Positions 45,599 through 54,096 of a stretch of DNA of 64,000 nt are shown in pieces. Under the pieces are notes generated by a model. The model was not told where the DNA came from, ran no database searches, and worked only from the letters and a program-made list of their open reading frames with translations. The stretch spans positions 310,001-374,000 of the forward strand of contig NZ_QANS01000002.1 in NCBI RefSeq assembly GCF_003052265.1, given 5' to 3'. The translations under genes were made by a program, and so were the position numbers. The stretch's first letter is position 1. Each line of letters opens with the position of its first letter. The DNA comes from Stenotrophobium rhamnosiphilum. GTDB lineage: Bacteria > Pseudomonadota > Gammaproteobacteria > Nevskiales > Nevskiaceae.

Positions 45599-46359
45599 TG
45601 CCAAGTCTCCACACCTTGCAACAACAGCCACGCACCCATCAACAGCGTCACTGATTCGAACGCACGCTTAATGAAGCGATTACCTTTTAGCAATGCGAGC
45701 GAGCTTCCGAAATATCCACCGAGCACACCGCCAACTGCGAGTGCGGGAATCCAATCCCAACGTACAGGCGCAGCAAGCGCAACAGTGACGCCTGCAATGC
45801 TGTTCCAAACCAAGGCCACCATCAGCATGGTGCTGGCAACAGCGGCTTGGTAGTCGAAACCAAACCAGCGCAGAAATACCAGCGTCGCAAACAGGCCGGG
45901 GCCAGAAGGAAATACACCGCAGAGAAATCCGACGACGCTCATCAAACCAGCGCCAATCCAGAGGCCGCGGCCTTCGCGATTACGCGGTGCTGCAATGACG
46001 CCGAAGTCAGGCTTGAGAATGGAATACAGCGCCATCGCGATATTCGTTACGCCAAATAAAACTTTGCCCGGCGCTGCAGGAATCACGAGTGCAGAGAGAT
46101 TGCCGATGATGAGGCCCGGCACGCCAACGGCGAGCATCAGACCAATCAGCGGCCAATCAAATTTAAAACTGCGAAGGAGTTTTCCAGCAGAGCCAACGCC
46201 AAGTGCAACGACTGCAACCTTGTGCGTGACGATAGCGAGTGTAAAAGGCAGACCGAGCGCGATCAGCGCGGGAAACTGCACCAGCCCCGCACCACCACCG
46301 GCTAGCGCCGAGAAGAAACTCGCGACGAAGCCGGTGAGTAGTAGGGGCAGTTGATCCAT
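45595..46359 (-). CDS. TauE/SafE family sulfite exporter-like permease
   Basis: A 254-residue membrane protein with about eight helices and the family's repeated motif: GFVASFFSALAGGGAGLVQFPALIALG at the start and GFLCGVFPSGPGLFATLVFLRWFG in the second half. These proteins move sulfite or organosulfonates. It lies between thrC and recJ on the same strand and is translationally coupled to recJ (GTGA). Confidence 0.88.
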   Translation of the reverse strand: MDQLPLLLTGFVASFFSALAGGGAGLVQFPALIALGLPFTLAIVTHKVAVVALGVGSAGKLLRSFKFDWPLIGLMLAVGVPGLIIGNLSALVIPAAPGKVLFGVTNIAMALYSILKPDFGVIAAPRNREGRGLWIGAGLMSVVGFLCGVFPSGPGLFATLVFLRWFGFDYQAAVASTMLMVALVWNSIAGVTVALAAPVRWDWIPALAVGGVLGGYFGSSLALLKGNRFIKRAFESVTLLMGAWLLLQGVETWQ

Positions 46360-46399
46360 GAGTGAAGAAATCGTGAGGCCGCATTGCGCGGCCGTCCGA

Positions 46400-47506
46400 T
46401 TACTTCATATTCGCGCGCAGTGCCGCTTCGACTTCTGAGCGTTCAGCAGCAACTTGAATCAGATCTTTCAGACCGCCCTGAATAATGACGTCTGGATCTT
46501 TCAAGCCATTGCCGGTGAGCGTGCAGACGATGGTGCTGCCATCTGCGATCTTGCCGTTCTTGATATCGCGCAGTGCGCCGCACAACGATGCTGCCGAAGC
46601 AGGCTCGCAGAACACGCCTTCGGTGCCAGCGAGCAAACGCTGCGTTGCGAGGATGTCTGCGTCAACGCATTCATCAAACCAACCGCCAGATTCTTTCTGC
46701 ACTTTCCAAGCGTGATCCCATGACTGCGGATCGCCGATGCGGATCGCAGTAGCGATGGTCTCTGGATCTTTCACGATGCCGCCGCGCAGAAACGGTGCAG
46801 CGCCTGCAGCCTGATAGCCAACCATCTTCGGGCGACCGTGCGTTGCGGTGCCGAGCTTGTAGCCTTCCATGCTGGCGGAGGTGCGGATGCCAACGGATTC
46901 GCTGTAGCCCATCCAGTACGCAGTGATGTTGCCTGCGTTGCCGACAGGCAAGCAGTGATAGTCCGGCGCACGGCCGAGTGCTTCGAGAATTTCGAACGCG
47001 GCGGTCTTCTGGCCTTGCAGGCGATACGGGTTGATCGAGTTAACAATCGCAACCGGCGTAGTCTGCGCGACTTCTTTCACTAGACGCATGCCATCGTCGA
47101 AGTTGCCTTTGATCTGCACGACAACCGCGCCATGCACGACAGCCTGTGCAAGCTTGCCAAGTGCAATCTTGCCATCAGGAATCAGCACGAATGCCGTCAC
47201 GCCTGCACGCACGGCGTAGGCCGCAGCAGCTGCAGAAGTGTTGCCGGTCGATGCGCAGATGATCGCGCGTGAACCGCGATGCACAGCATCGGTTACTGCC
47301 GAGGTCATGCCGCGATCTTTGAACGAGCCGGTTGGGTTCAGACCTTCGAACTTCACATAGATCTCGCCGCCAAAACCAACCTTCTTAGGCAGGTTCTCAA
47401 GCTTGATCAGCGGCGTGCGGCCTTCACCGAGCGCGATGGCGCGAACGTCTGGTCCAAAAGGCAGGCGGTCGCGGTATGCATCAACCAATCCGGTATAGCG
47501 AGTCAT
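46400..47506 (-). CDS. thrC: Threonine synthase
   Basis: A 368-residue PLP enzyme converting O-phosphohomoserine to threonine. The PLP lysine lies in PTGSFKDRGMTSAV, a glycine-rich phosphate loop is LPVGNAGNITAYWMG, and ICASTGNTSAAAAAYA is typical of ThrC. AGGAC precedes the ATG. It is downstream of hom, with a GNAT gene between. Confidence 0.95.
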   Translation of the reverse strand: MTRYTGLVDAYRDRLPFGPDVRAIALGEGRTPLIKLENLPKKVGFGGEIYVKFEGLNPTGSFKDRGMTSAVTDAVHRGSRAIICASTGNTSAAAAAYAVRAGVTAFVLIPDGKIALGKLAQAVVHGAVVVQIKGNFDDGMRLVKEVAQTTPVAIVNSINPYRLQGQKTAAFEILEALGRAPDYHCLPVGNAGNITAYWMGYSESVGIRTSASMEGYKLGTATHGRPKMVGYQAAGAAPFLRGGIVKDPETIATAIRIGDPQSWDHAWKVQKESGGWFDECVDADILATQRLLAGTEGVFCEPASAASLCGALRDIKNGKIADGSTIVCTLTGNGLKDPDVIIQGGLKDLIQVAAERSEVEAALRANMK

Positions 47507-47532
47507 GTTCTTGTCCTGAGTAAAACTGATCG

Positions 47533-48150
47533 TTAAAACTTAAAGGGCTTGTCCAACATACGCTTGAGATTGTCGCTGACCTGCGGCCACTCTTCACGCG
47601 TGATGCTGAAGTAGACGGTGTGGCGAATACGTCCGCCCTGCACCACCATGTGATTCCTGAAAATACCTTCTTGCGTTGCGCCAATACGCGCAATCGCAGC
47701 ACGAGATTTCTCGTTGAGCGAATCGGTCTTCAACTCCACCCGATTCAACTTCAACGTTTCAAACGCATGCTTCAACAACAAAATTTTGCACTCGGTATTT
47801 ACTGGGGTGCGTTGAACACTGCCGGTGTACCAAGTCCAACCAATCTCTGCACTGCGATGCACGGCAGCGATATTGCCAAAACGCGTGCTACCGACAATGC
47901 GTCCATCGTGCTTCGTGCGAATCACAAACGGCAAAGCTTTGCCCGCCTGCTGATCCTTTAACGCTTCTTCAATCCACTTGCGCATCGGCTCATCACCGGC
48001 GCATGACGTTGGAAACCAACGAAACAACACTTCATCCGAACCCGCTTCACAAAGCCCGGCATGATGCTCAATCTGCATCGGCTCCAAAGTCACATAAGTG
48101 CCTTGGAGCGTGACCGGCAAAAATTCCGGAATGCTGAGATCGCCTGCCAT
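47533..48150 (-). CDS. GNAT family N-acetyltransferase (RimJ/RimL type)
   Basis: A 205-residue acetyltransferase. The acetyl-CoA region follows motif A in a degenerate form (IGWTWYTGSVQRTPVNTECKILLLKHAFE), then the RimJ/L pattern NRVELKTDSLNEKSRAAIARIGATQEGIFRNHMV. It is inserted between hom and thrC on the same strand. It could modify a protein N-terminus or a small molecule. Confidence 0.85.
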   Translation of the reverse strand: MAGDLSIPEFLPVTLQGTYVTLEPMQIEHHAGLCEAGSDEVLFRWFPTSCAGDEPMRKWIEEALKDQQAGKALPFVIRTKHDGRIVGSTRFGNIAAVHRSAEIGWTWYTGSVQRTPVNTECKILLLKHAFETLKLNRVELKTDSLNEKSRAAIARIGATQEGIFRNHMVVQGGRIRHTVYFSITREEWPQVSDNLKRMLDKPFKF

Positions 48151-48180
48151 GACTGTGCCCAGCTGAGTTCGCGAACGAAC

Positions 48181-49494
48181 TCAGTCGTTGAAATGCTCCA
48201 CGCGGAAGCGCGACACACCAGCGTGAACGAAAGGCAGTGACTGCATTTCGACCAGCGCTTCATTGAATTTCTTTTCTTGCACAACCGACGTGATGATCGC
48301 GATCGTGGCGTCTTCATCGTCGCGTGGTTCGCGCTGGATGATCGCTTCGATGCTGATGTCATGAGCAGCGAGGATCGCAGTGATGCGCGACAGCACGCCC
48401 GCTTCATCCGCCACCTGCAGGCGCAGGTAATGCGCGCTCTGTACATCGTCCATTGCGACCAGCGGCAGTTCGCGAATGGCGTCTGGCTGAAAGCCCAGCG
48501 ACGGCACGAAGTGCTTGGCATCAGCTGCGAGCAGGCGCGCGGCATCAACCAGATCGGCAACCACGGCCGAAGCCGTTGCATCACCACCTGCACCACGACC
48601 GTAGAAGCCAACCTGACCCACCGCATTGCCCTTGAGCAATACCGTATTCAGAACGCCATCCACTTTCGCCAGCAATTTATTTTCAGGAATCAGCGTTGGC
48701 TGCACGCGCACTTCAACACCGTTGTCGCCACGCTTGGCGATGCCCAGATGTTTGATGCGATAGCCCATCGCCTGCGCGATGGTGATGTCCTGCGGCGTCA
48801 CTTTGGTGATGCCTTCGGTGTTGACTGACTTGAACGACAGCGGCGTGCCAAACGCGCTGGCGGCAAGAATGGTGAGCTTGTGTGCAGCGTCGATGCCTTC
48901 GACATCGAAGGTTGGATCCGCTTCGGCATAGCCGAGCTTCTGCGCCTGTGCGAGCGCATCGGCGAAGCTCTCGCCCTTCTCCGTCATCTGCGTGAGGATG
49001 TAGTTGCCGGTGCCGTTGATGATGCCGGCGAGGCTTTCGATGCGGTTGCCCGCCATGCCTTCGCGGATCGCCTTGATCACGGGAACGCCACCAGCAACAG
49101 CAGATTCAAACGCGACGATCACGCCTTTGGCGCGAGCAGCGGCGAAAATTTCATTGCCCTGTTCCGCGATCAACGCTTTGTTAGCAGTGACGACATGTTT
49201 GCCGCGTGCGATCGCGGCAAGGATCAATTCGCGTGCGACATCCTTGCCACCGATGAGCTCAACGACGACATCGACGTCGGCATCGCGTGCAATCGTCATC
49301 GGGTCAGCAGCAATCGTAATGCCAGTGAGGTCGCAATCACGCTGGCGCGACAGATCACGCGCAGACGCGTGCGTCACCACAATCGGGCGACCAACGCGGC
49401 GTTCAATTTCTGCAGCGTTGTTCTTGAGAAGACGGACGACGCCTTGGCCGACGGTGCCGAGACCGATAACACCTACGCGAACTGCATTACTCAT
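48181..49494 (-). CDS. hom: Homoserine dehydrogenase
   Basis: A 437-residue enzyme reducing aspartate semialdehyde to homoserine in the threonine/methionine branch. Rossmann motif GVIGLGTVGQGV, catalytic domain segment GIINGTGNYILTQM and YAEADPTFDVEGIDAAHKL, and a C-terminal ACT domain (HYLRLQVADEAGVLSRI) for threonine feedback. The ATG at 49494 has AGGTG upstream and removes a 37-residue extension that runs into the repeat region. Confidence 0.96.
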   Translation of the reverse strand: MSNAVRVGVIGLGTVGQGVVRLLKNNAAEIERRVGRPIVVTHASARDLSRQRDCDLTGITIAADPMTIARDADVDVVVELIGGKDVARELILAAIARGKHVVTANKALIAEQGNEIFAAARAKGVIVAFESAVAGGVPVIKAIREGMAGNRIESLAGIINGTGNYILTQMTEKGESFADALAQAQKLGYAEADPTFDVEGIDAAHKLTILAASAFGTPLSFKSVNTEGITKVTPQDITIAQAMGYRIKHLGIAKRGDNGVEVRVQPTLIPENKLLAKVDGVLNTVLLKGNAVGQVGFYGRGAGGDATASAVVADLVDAARLLAADAKHFVPSLGFQPDAIRELPLVAMDDVQSAHYLRLQVADEAGVLSRITAILAAHDISIEAIIQREPRDDEDATIAIITSVVQEKKFNEALVEMQSLPFVHAGVSRFRVEHFND

Positions 49495-49555
49495 AACCAT
49501 TTCACCTAAAAAGTTCATGCCATCCGTGGCGCAACTGCATGCCATTAACGGCCAC

Positions 49556-49613
49556 CTGCCCGCACATCCATGTGCGGTCGTTCGGCGGGGCCGACTGCCA
49601 TTCAAGGCAGTCG
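49556..49613. repeat. Double-hairpin dispersed repeat, copy 2 (inverted)
   Basis: Hairpin B CCGCACAT / ATGTGCGG (loop CC) is followed 14 bases later by hairpin A CGACTGCC / GGCAGTCG (loop ATTCAA). Read in reverse complement it matches copy 1 at 39998 in order and in loop sequences (TTGAAT; GG). A degenerate extra A-type hairpin (TTGCCTT / AAGGCAG) lies near 49652-49667. It is upstream of hom, downstream of nlpD. Confidence 0.8.
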
Positions 49614-49760
49614 TCCTTGATCCGCCTCACCCATTTCACCTACGCAAATTCTTGCCTTTTAAGGCAGCCGTCCCTGTATCTGCATTGACGCTGGGATTGG
49701 GGACGGAAAAAGGGGCGGTATTATCGATTCAGACCCCTGATATTGCAAAGAAACCGGCGG

Positions 49761-50657
49761 TTAATTACCGCTAAGTTTTGCCCCGGGCGTGGTTTCACGT
49801 TTAGGCAGGAATCGCATGGGGTCTACCGGCTGGCCGCGCTCGCGGATTTCAAAGTGCAGGAACGGCTTGTTTTCAGGCCCATTTCCGAGCTCGCCGATCG
49901 GCTGACCAGCAGTCACCACATCGCCTTCGTTTACGTTGCGGTGGCGGTTGTAGCTGTAGGCCGACAAGTAGGTGTCGTTGTGCTTGATGATGATCAGCTC
50001 GCCATAACCCTTGAGGGCATTGCCGCTGTACACCACTCGACCCGGCGCGGCTGCAAACACCGGCTGACCGAAATTTCCACCGAAATCCAAGCCCTTAAAG
50101 CCCGCTTGTGGGGCATAAGTTTTGAGAATGGTGCCCGTTGTTGGCCAAAACCACTCAAAACCACTGCTGGCGGCGGATGGAGGCACCGTAAACACGGGCG
50201 TTGCGACTGGGGCCGACGGGGTCACAATGACGCTCGGACTCGCCGGCACAATCACTGATGGCACCGGCTTGGACGCAACTCGCTCGGCATCAGACGGCGA
50301 CTGAGGCCGGCTGACCGGTGGTGACACCGTGACAGGCTTAGCAGCTGGGCGATCTGTTCGAGGCTTGAGCCTCAATACTTTGCCCGGAATGATTCGAAAG
50401 TCCGAATCGATGCCATTCCAACTGGCGAGCTCGTGATAGTCGATCTGGTTGCGAAAAGCGATGGAGTACAGCGTGTCGCCGGGACGCACGGTGTAGCTGT
50501 CGCCATCGGAGCGGCGCACTTGAGCAGCGGCTGCGGGCGTACGTCCTGCAGAGCTGGTGCGCTGCGCCGGTTCATTGCCCCAACGCATCAATCCGCTACA
50601 GGCACTCAAGCTCAACAAGAGGACCGGCAGCAAACATTGCGCGATCCGACGCTGCAT
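49761..50657 (-). CDS. nlpD: Murein hydrolase activator NlpD
   Basis: A 298-residue lipoprotein: lipobox LSAC (~Cys20), LysM domain (~55-97, YTVRPGDTLYSIAFRN), a Pro/Val/Ser linker and a degenerate LytM/M23 domain (~165-285) in which the catalytic metal residues are replaced (KGLDFGGNFG; only HFEIR keeps His), as in NlpD activators of AmiC. It follows pcm by 5 bp. No rpoS gene follows, unlike in many gammaproteobacteria. Confidence 0.93.
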   Translation of the reverse strand: MQRRIAQCLLPVLLLSLSACSGLMRWGNEPAQRTSSAGRTPAAAAQVRRSDGDSYTVRPGDTLYSIAFRNQIDYHELASWNGIDSDFRIIPGKVLRLKPRTDRPAAKPVTVSPPVSRPQSPSDAERVASKPVPSVIVPASPSVIVTPSAPVATPVFTVPPSAASSGFEWFWPTTGTILKTYAPQAGFKGLDFGGNFGQPVFAAAPGRVVYSGNALKGYGELIIIKHNDTYLSAYSYNRHRNVNEGDVVTAGQPIGELGNGPENKPFLHFEIRERGQPVDPMRFLPKRETTPGAKLSGN

Positions 50658-50662
50658 CGCTT

Positions 50663-51340
50663 TTAGACCTTGCCCGCGAGTAGCGGCACAAAGCTGACGG
50701 AAGCCAGATCCGTTTCCTTCATGCCAGCGGTGGTGTGTTCAATCAGTCGCAGCGACTGACGCCCTTGCGGGCCTACGGGAATAATCAGGCGACCACCGAG
50801 CGCTAATTGCGCCAACAAAGCAGGCGGCACTTTTTCAGCGCCCGCAGTGACGATGATGCCGTCGTAAGGCGCATAAGGCAGCCAACCGCCCATGCCGTCG
50901 GCGTAGCCGAAATGCACATTGCGATAGCCCATCGCCGTCATACGTTTGCGCGCGATTTCTGTCAGCGGCTTGATACGTTCAACGCTGAATACGGTCTCGA
51001 CCAGTTCTGCCAACACTGCAGTCTGATAGGCGCTGCCCGTACCAATTTCCAAAACACGCTTGAGCTTTTTGCCGTCAAGCAACGCCTGCGTCATCAAGGC
51101 AACAACGACCGGCTGTGAGATGGTTTGCGCGTGACCAATCGGCAACGCGGAATTTTCGTAAGCGCGTTCTTTCAACGCTTCATCGACAAATTCATGGCGC
51201 GGCACTTTCTCCATGACCTTGAGCACGCGCTCATCATGAATGCCTTCGGCGCGCAGTTTTTCGATGAGCCCTGCGCGACGATTCGCGGAGAGATAACCGT
51301 GTCCACGTGCGGCGGCGGCCTGTCTGTAAACGTAGTTCAT
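50663..51340 (-). CDS. pcm: Protein-L-isoaspartate O-methyltransferase
   Basis: A 225-residue SAM-dependent repair methyltransferase with LPIGHAQTISQPVVVALMTQAL, SAM motif LEIGTGSAYQTAVLAEL and post-motif VFSVERI. It is coupled to surE by a 4-bp overlap, the standard surE-pcm arrangement. Confidence 0.96.
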   Translation of the reverse strand: MNYVYRQAAAARGHGYLSANRRAGLIEKLRAEGIHDERVLKVMEKVPRHEFVDEALKERAYENSALPIGHAQTISQPVVVALMTQALLDGKKLKRVLEIGTGSAYQTAVLAELVETVFSVERIKPLTEIARKRMTAMGYRNVHFGYADGMGGWLPYAPYDGIIVTAGAEKVPPALLAQLALGGRLIIPVGPQGRQSLRLIEHTTAGMKETDLASVSFVPLLAGKV

Positions 51341-52083
51341 AGACTTTGCGCCCAGCCTTGCAGACGCTCGACAGCACTGTGTCGCGTGAGATCAACCAAC
51401 AGCGGCGTAATGGACACGCGCTTGTTGGCGACTGCATAAAAATCTGTGCCGGGGCCGCAATCTGCTTCTGCACCTGCAGCGCCAATCCAATAAATGGTGC
51501 GGCCGCGTGGGTCTTGTGACTTCGTCACATCGCCCGAGCGATGACGATTGCCGAGGCGCGTGACTTCAAAACCTTGCAGCTCTTCCCAAGGAACGTCTGG
51601 CACATTGATATTCAGAATGGTGTCGCCGGGCAAACGATCTTCTTGCAAACGATCAATCAAACGCAGCGTTACGCGCGCAGCGGTGTCGTAATGCTTGGGG
51701 TTCACTGCAACGGTAGAGATCGCGATGGCCGGAAAGCCGAGATGACGTCCTTCCATTGCTGCCGCGACAGTGCCGGAATACAACGTGTCGTCTCCGAGAT
51801 TCGCGCCAGCATTGATGCCAGACACAACCATCTCTGGCGCTTGATCCATCAGCGTCGTCAGCGCGAGATAAACGCAGTCGCTAGGTGTGCCATCAACGCA
51901 GATCACACCATCCGCATGCTTCTGCACACGCAGAGGATTCAGCAGCGTCAGCGAGTTGCTCGCGCCACTGCGGTTACGGTCAGGCGCCACGACGTCGACA
52001 GTGTGTCGCGTCAGCAAATGTTCTTGCAGGCAACGCAGGCCTGGAGCCGTGCAGCCATCGTCATTGGAAAGCAGGATGCGCAT
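51337..52083 (-). CDS. surE: 5'/3'-nucleotidase SurE
   Basis: A 248-residue metal-dependent phosphatase with the N-terminal metal site RILLSNDDGCTAPGL (Asp8-Asp9), Ser/Asn ligands in RSGASNSLTL and VSGINAGANLGDDTLYSGTVAAAMEG. It acts on nucleoside monophosphates and short polyphosphate. Confidence 0.96.
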   Translation of the reverse strand: MRILLSNDDGCTAPGLRCLQEHLLTRHTVDVVAPDRNRSGASNSLTLLNPLRVQKHADGVICVDGTPSDCVYLALTTLMDQAPEMVVSGINAGANLGDDTLYSGTVAAAMEGRHLGFPAIAISTVAVNPKHYDTAARVTLRLIDRLQEDRLPGDTILNINVPDVPWEELQGFEVTRLGNRHRSGDVTKSQDPRGRTIYWIGAAGAEADCGPGTDFYAVANKRVSITPLLVDLTRHSAVERLQGWAQSL

Positions 52084-52295
52084 CTAGATTCGAGTCGAAA
52101 AATCAGCGTCAGTTTAGCTTGATCACCGCTATCATTGGGTGACCGTTTTAATCATTGAAAGCGGCACTCGCAAAACCTCTTTGCCTAGTAGCGCTCGTTG
52201 GTTTTGATTAATTAATGCAATTATATGCAAATATTTATTAACATCAATGCTAAGGCGCCGAATTGGGCAGCTAACGCGGTCCAGCAGGACTCGGA

Positions 52296-52838
52296 ATGAC
52301 GAAGAAATTGCCGGACGATGGAGATGATGCGGAGCTATTCCGCGCGGCCATCGCGGGCGTCAAACCACTGGCTGTCAGCCATCACGCGCACGAACGCCCC
52401 AAACCTTCTGCTCGACCACTGCAAAAAGAAGCGGACGAGCGCGCCGTACTTGCTGAGCTACTGAACGATCCAGAACCAGACATGCTGGAGAGCGGCGACA
52501 CGCTGATCTATCAAGGCCCAGGTCTGCAAGACGGCGTATTCCGCAAACTGCGGCGCGGGCAATTTCACATGCAGTCAGAACTGGATCTGCACGGTTTCAA
52601 TCGCGCAGGAGCGAAGCTAGTACTGACGGAGTTTCTCGCGCATTGTCAGGATCGAGGCTATCGCAGTGTTCGGATCATTCATGGCAAGGGGAATGGATCA
52701 CCGAATAGTGGGCCGGTGATCAAAACGCATTTGGATAGTTGGTTGCGCAAGCGAAAGGATGTGTTGGCGTTTTGTTCGGCGCGGCCAGTGGATGGCGGCA
52801 CTGGGGCTGTTTACGTATTGCTACGGTCGACTAGCTAG
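52296..52838 (+). CDS. Smr domain DNA/RNA endonuclease-like protein
   Basis: A 180-residue protein: a charged N-terminal region and a C-terminal Smr domain (~95-178) with SELDLHGFNRAGAKLVL and RIIHGKGNGSP, the catalytic-type LDLHG and HGKG motifs. E. coli homologues of this size are SmrA and SmrB; SmrB cuts mRNA at collided ribosomes. Which one this matches I cannot tell. AGGA lies before the ATG. It is divergent from surE across a 212-bp AT-rich gap (~52190-52250). Confidence 0.88.
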   Translation: MTKKLPDDGDDAELFRAAIAGVKPLAVSHHAHERPKPSARPLQKEADERAVLAELLNDPEPDMLESGDTLIYQGPGLQDGVFRKLRRGQFHMQSELDLHGFNRAGAKLVLTEFLAHCQDRGYRSVRIIHGKGNGSPNSGPVIKTHLDSWLRKRKDVLAFCSARPVDGGTGAVYVLLRSTS

Positions 52839-52867
52839 CTGTCATTCCCGCGAAGGCGGGAATCCAG
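52839..52867. repeat. Small hairpin repeat CTGGAT-CCCGC...GCGGG-ATGACAG, copy 1
   Basis: The stem ATTCCCGC / GCGGGAAT with loop GAAG is bordered by CTGTC and CCAG. In reverse complement it matches the hairpin at 63337-63365. It starts right after the Smr stop codon and could end that transcript. The type is widespread in bacterial genomes. Confidence 0.75.
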
Positions 52868-52882
52868 TTCTGGCTTTTTACG

Positions 52883-53421
52883 CGCTGCGCGAGGCTACTG
52901 CCTGTACTGATTGAGACGGCGTGTTCCGCACTGTGGTGCGGGTTACTTTCTTTGGCGCAAAGAAAGTAACCAAAGAAACATCACCAGCCCACTTTTACGG
53001 TGTTTGGGAATGGGGCTGATACGTTTGCAGCATTAACTCTTAATGCAAGAAACAGGTAACCGCTTCAGCATTTAGTCTTAGCAATCGCGGCAGCTCGGCT
53101 CATTCGATACAACACTTCAGGATCTTGCTGTAACTCTCAAAGCAAGATCCCTCACTGCGTTCGGGATGACAATCCTTAGTTGGTTGCCGCTTATAACGAA
53201 TGAGCCGCGCGAATTCATCGTTCGCACAAATGCTGAAGCGGTTACCCGTTTCTCACATCGAGAAATTGAATGGCGAACGTATCAACCCCAATCCTATTAA
53301 AGACACAAGTGGATTGAGGTGCTTTCTTTGGTTACTTTCTTTGCACCAGCAAAGAAAGTAACCCGCACCACAGTGCGGAACACGCCGTCTCAATCAGAAC
53401 AGGTAGTAGCCCGCGAAGCGC
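52883..53421. mobile_element. Full-length palindromic element 1 (~540 bp, non-coding)
   Basis: The outer arms, 52883-52979 and 53323-53421, are inverted copies that start GGCTACTGCCTG and each contain a hairpin (GGTTACTTTCTTT / AAAGAAAGTAACC). Inside, further pairs nest in order: GGGGCTGATACGTT with AACGTATCAACCCC; 53048-53073 with 53228-53253 (AACCGCTTCAGCATTT core); CGGCTCATTCG with CGAATGAGCCG; and the central GGATCTTGCT with AGCAAGATCC. The whole unit is thus an imperfect palindrome. No coding frame is convincing. The end type recurs at 62602-63327. It lies between the Smr gene and the TetR gene; a mobile origin is inference. Confidence 0.75.
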
Positions 53422-53436
53422 TCACAAAACCCAAAA

Positions 53437-54069
53437 TCAGGGCAGCGAATCCGCACTCGAATGCCGCAACTCAAGCGCTAGCTGCTGCAAGACCTGATGG
53501 AACCGCTCCTCCCCCGCCATACGCGCAATCTGCAAACTGCCTTGTAGCGCAGCGCCGATCTCGACAGCTTTGTGGCGAGAGTCACCGATGAAATTGAGGC
53601 TACCTTGCGCACGCCCCGCGTCCAGCGTCTCAATCAACCACTCAAAAATTTCACGCATCAGCAAACGCGCTTCGTGACGCATGACTTCTGGGATTGCTTC
53701 GAACTCACTACTCAACACACCACCGGGACAAATCTTTGAACCTGCAACTGCGTATTCAACGTAAGTTTGAAAATGCGCGTTGAGACGATCCCAAGCGTTG
53801 CTCAAACGTGCGACTTCATCGGTCCAATCGCGAAAGCGTTGGCGATAGCGTTTAACCAAGGCAACGCCGAGATCTTCTTTACCTGGGAAGTGGTAATGAA
53901 TCGCAGCATTGCGGATGCCGAGCTGCACGGCGATGTGCTGATAGCTGAAGGCGTTGTAGCCGCGACGCTGCAGAAGTTCTTCTGCGGCGTTGAGAATTTC
54001 TTCGCGCGTGTCACGGCCTAGACGCATGCCGCGTTTACGAGCTTCAGTCGGTTTAAGAATATCCAGCAT
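53437..54069 (-). CDS. TetR-family transcriptional regulator
   Basis: A 210-residue repressor. The N-terminal HTH (TREEILNAAEELLQRRGYNAFSYQHIAVQLGIRNAAIHYHFPGKEDL) is classic TetR; the C-terminal helical domain (SSEFEAIPEVMRHEARLL...) is the ligand and dimer part. The target is unknown. A TATACT lies 7-12 bases before the ATG, so the transcript may have little or no leader. Its stop is 16 bp from palindromic element 1. It occupies the position where truD often lies. Confidence 0.9.
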   Translation of the reverse strand: MLDILKPTEARKRGMRLGRDTREEILNAAEELLQRRGYNAFSYQHIAVQLGIRNAAIHYHFPGKEDLGVALVKRYRQRFRDWTDEVARLSNAWDRLNAHFQTYVEYAVAGSKICPGGVLSSEFEAIPEVMRHEARLLMREIFEWLIETLDAGRAQGSLNFIGDSRHKAVEIGAALQGSLQIARMAGEERFHQVLQQLALELRHSSADSLP

Positions 54070-54096
54070 GATTGCAGTATACCCTCGCCACTCGCT

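Noticed and set aside
52941-53363. Short direct/inverted repeats suggesting a CRISPR array
   Set aside because: The repeats are inverted and nested, with no regular repeat-spacer period.
53319-53591. An open frame starting in the right arm of palindromic element 1
   Set aside because: Made of repeat sequence and the antisense of the TetR gene; no ribosome site or homology.
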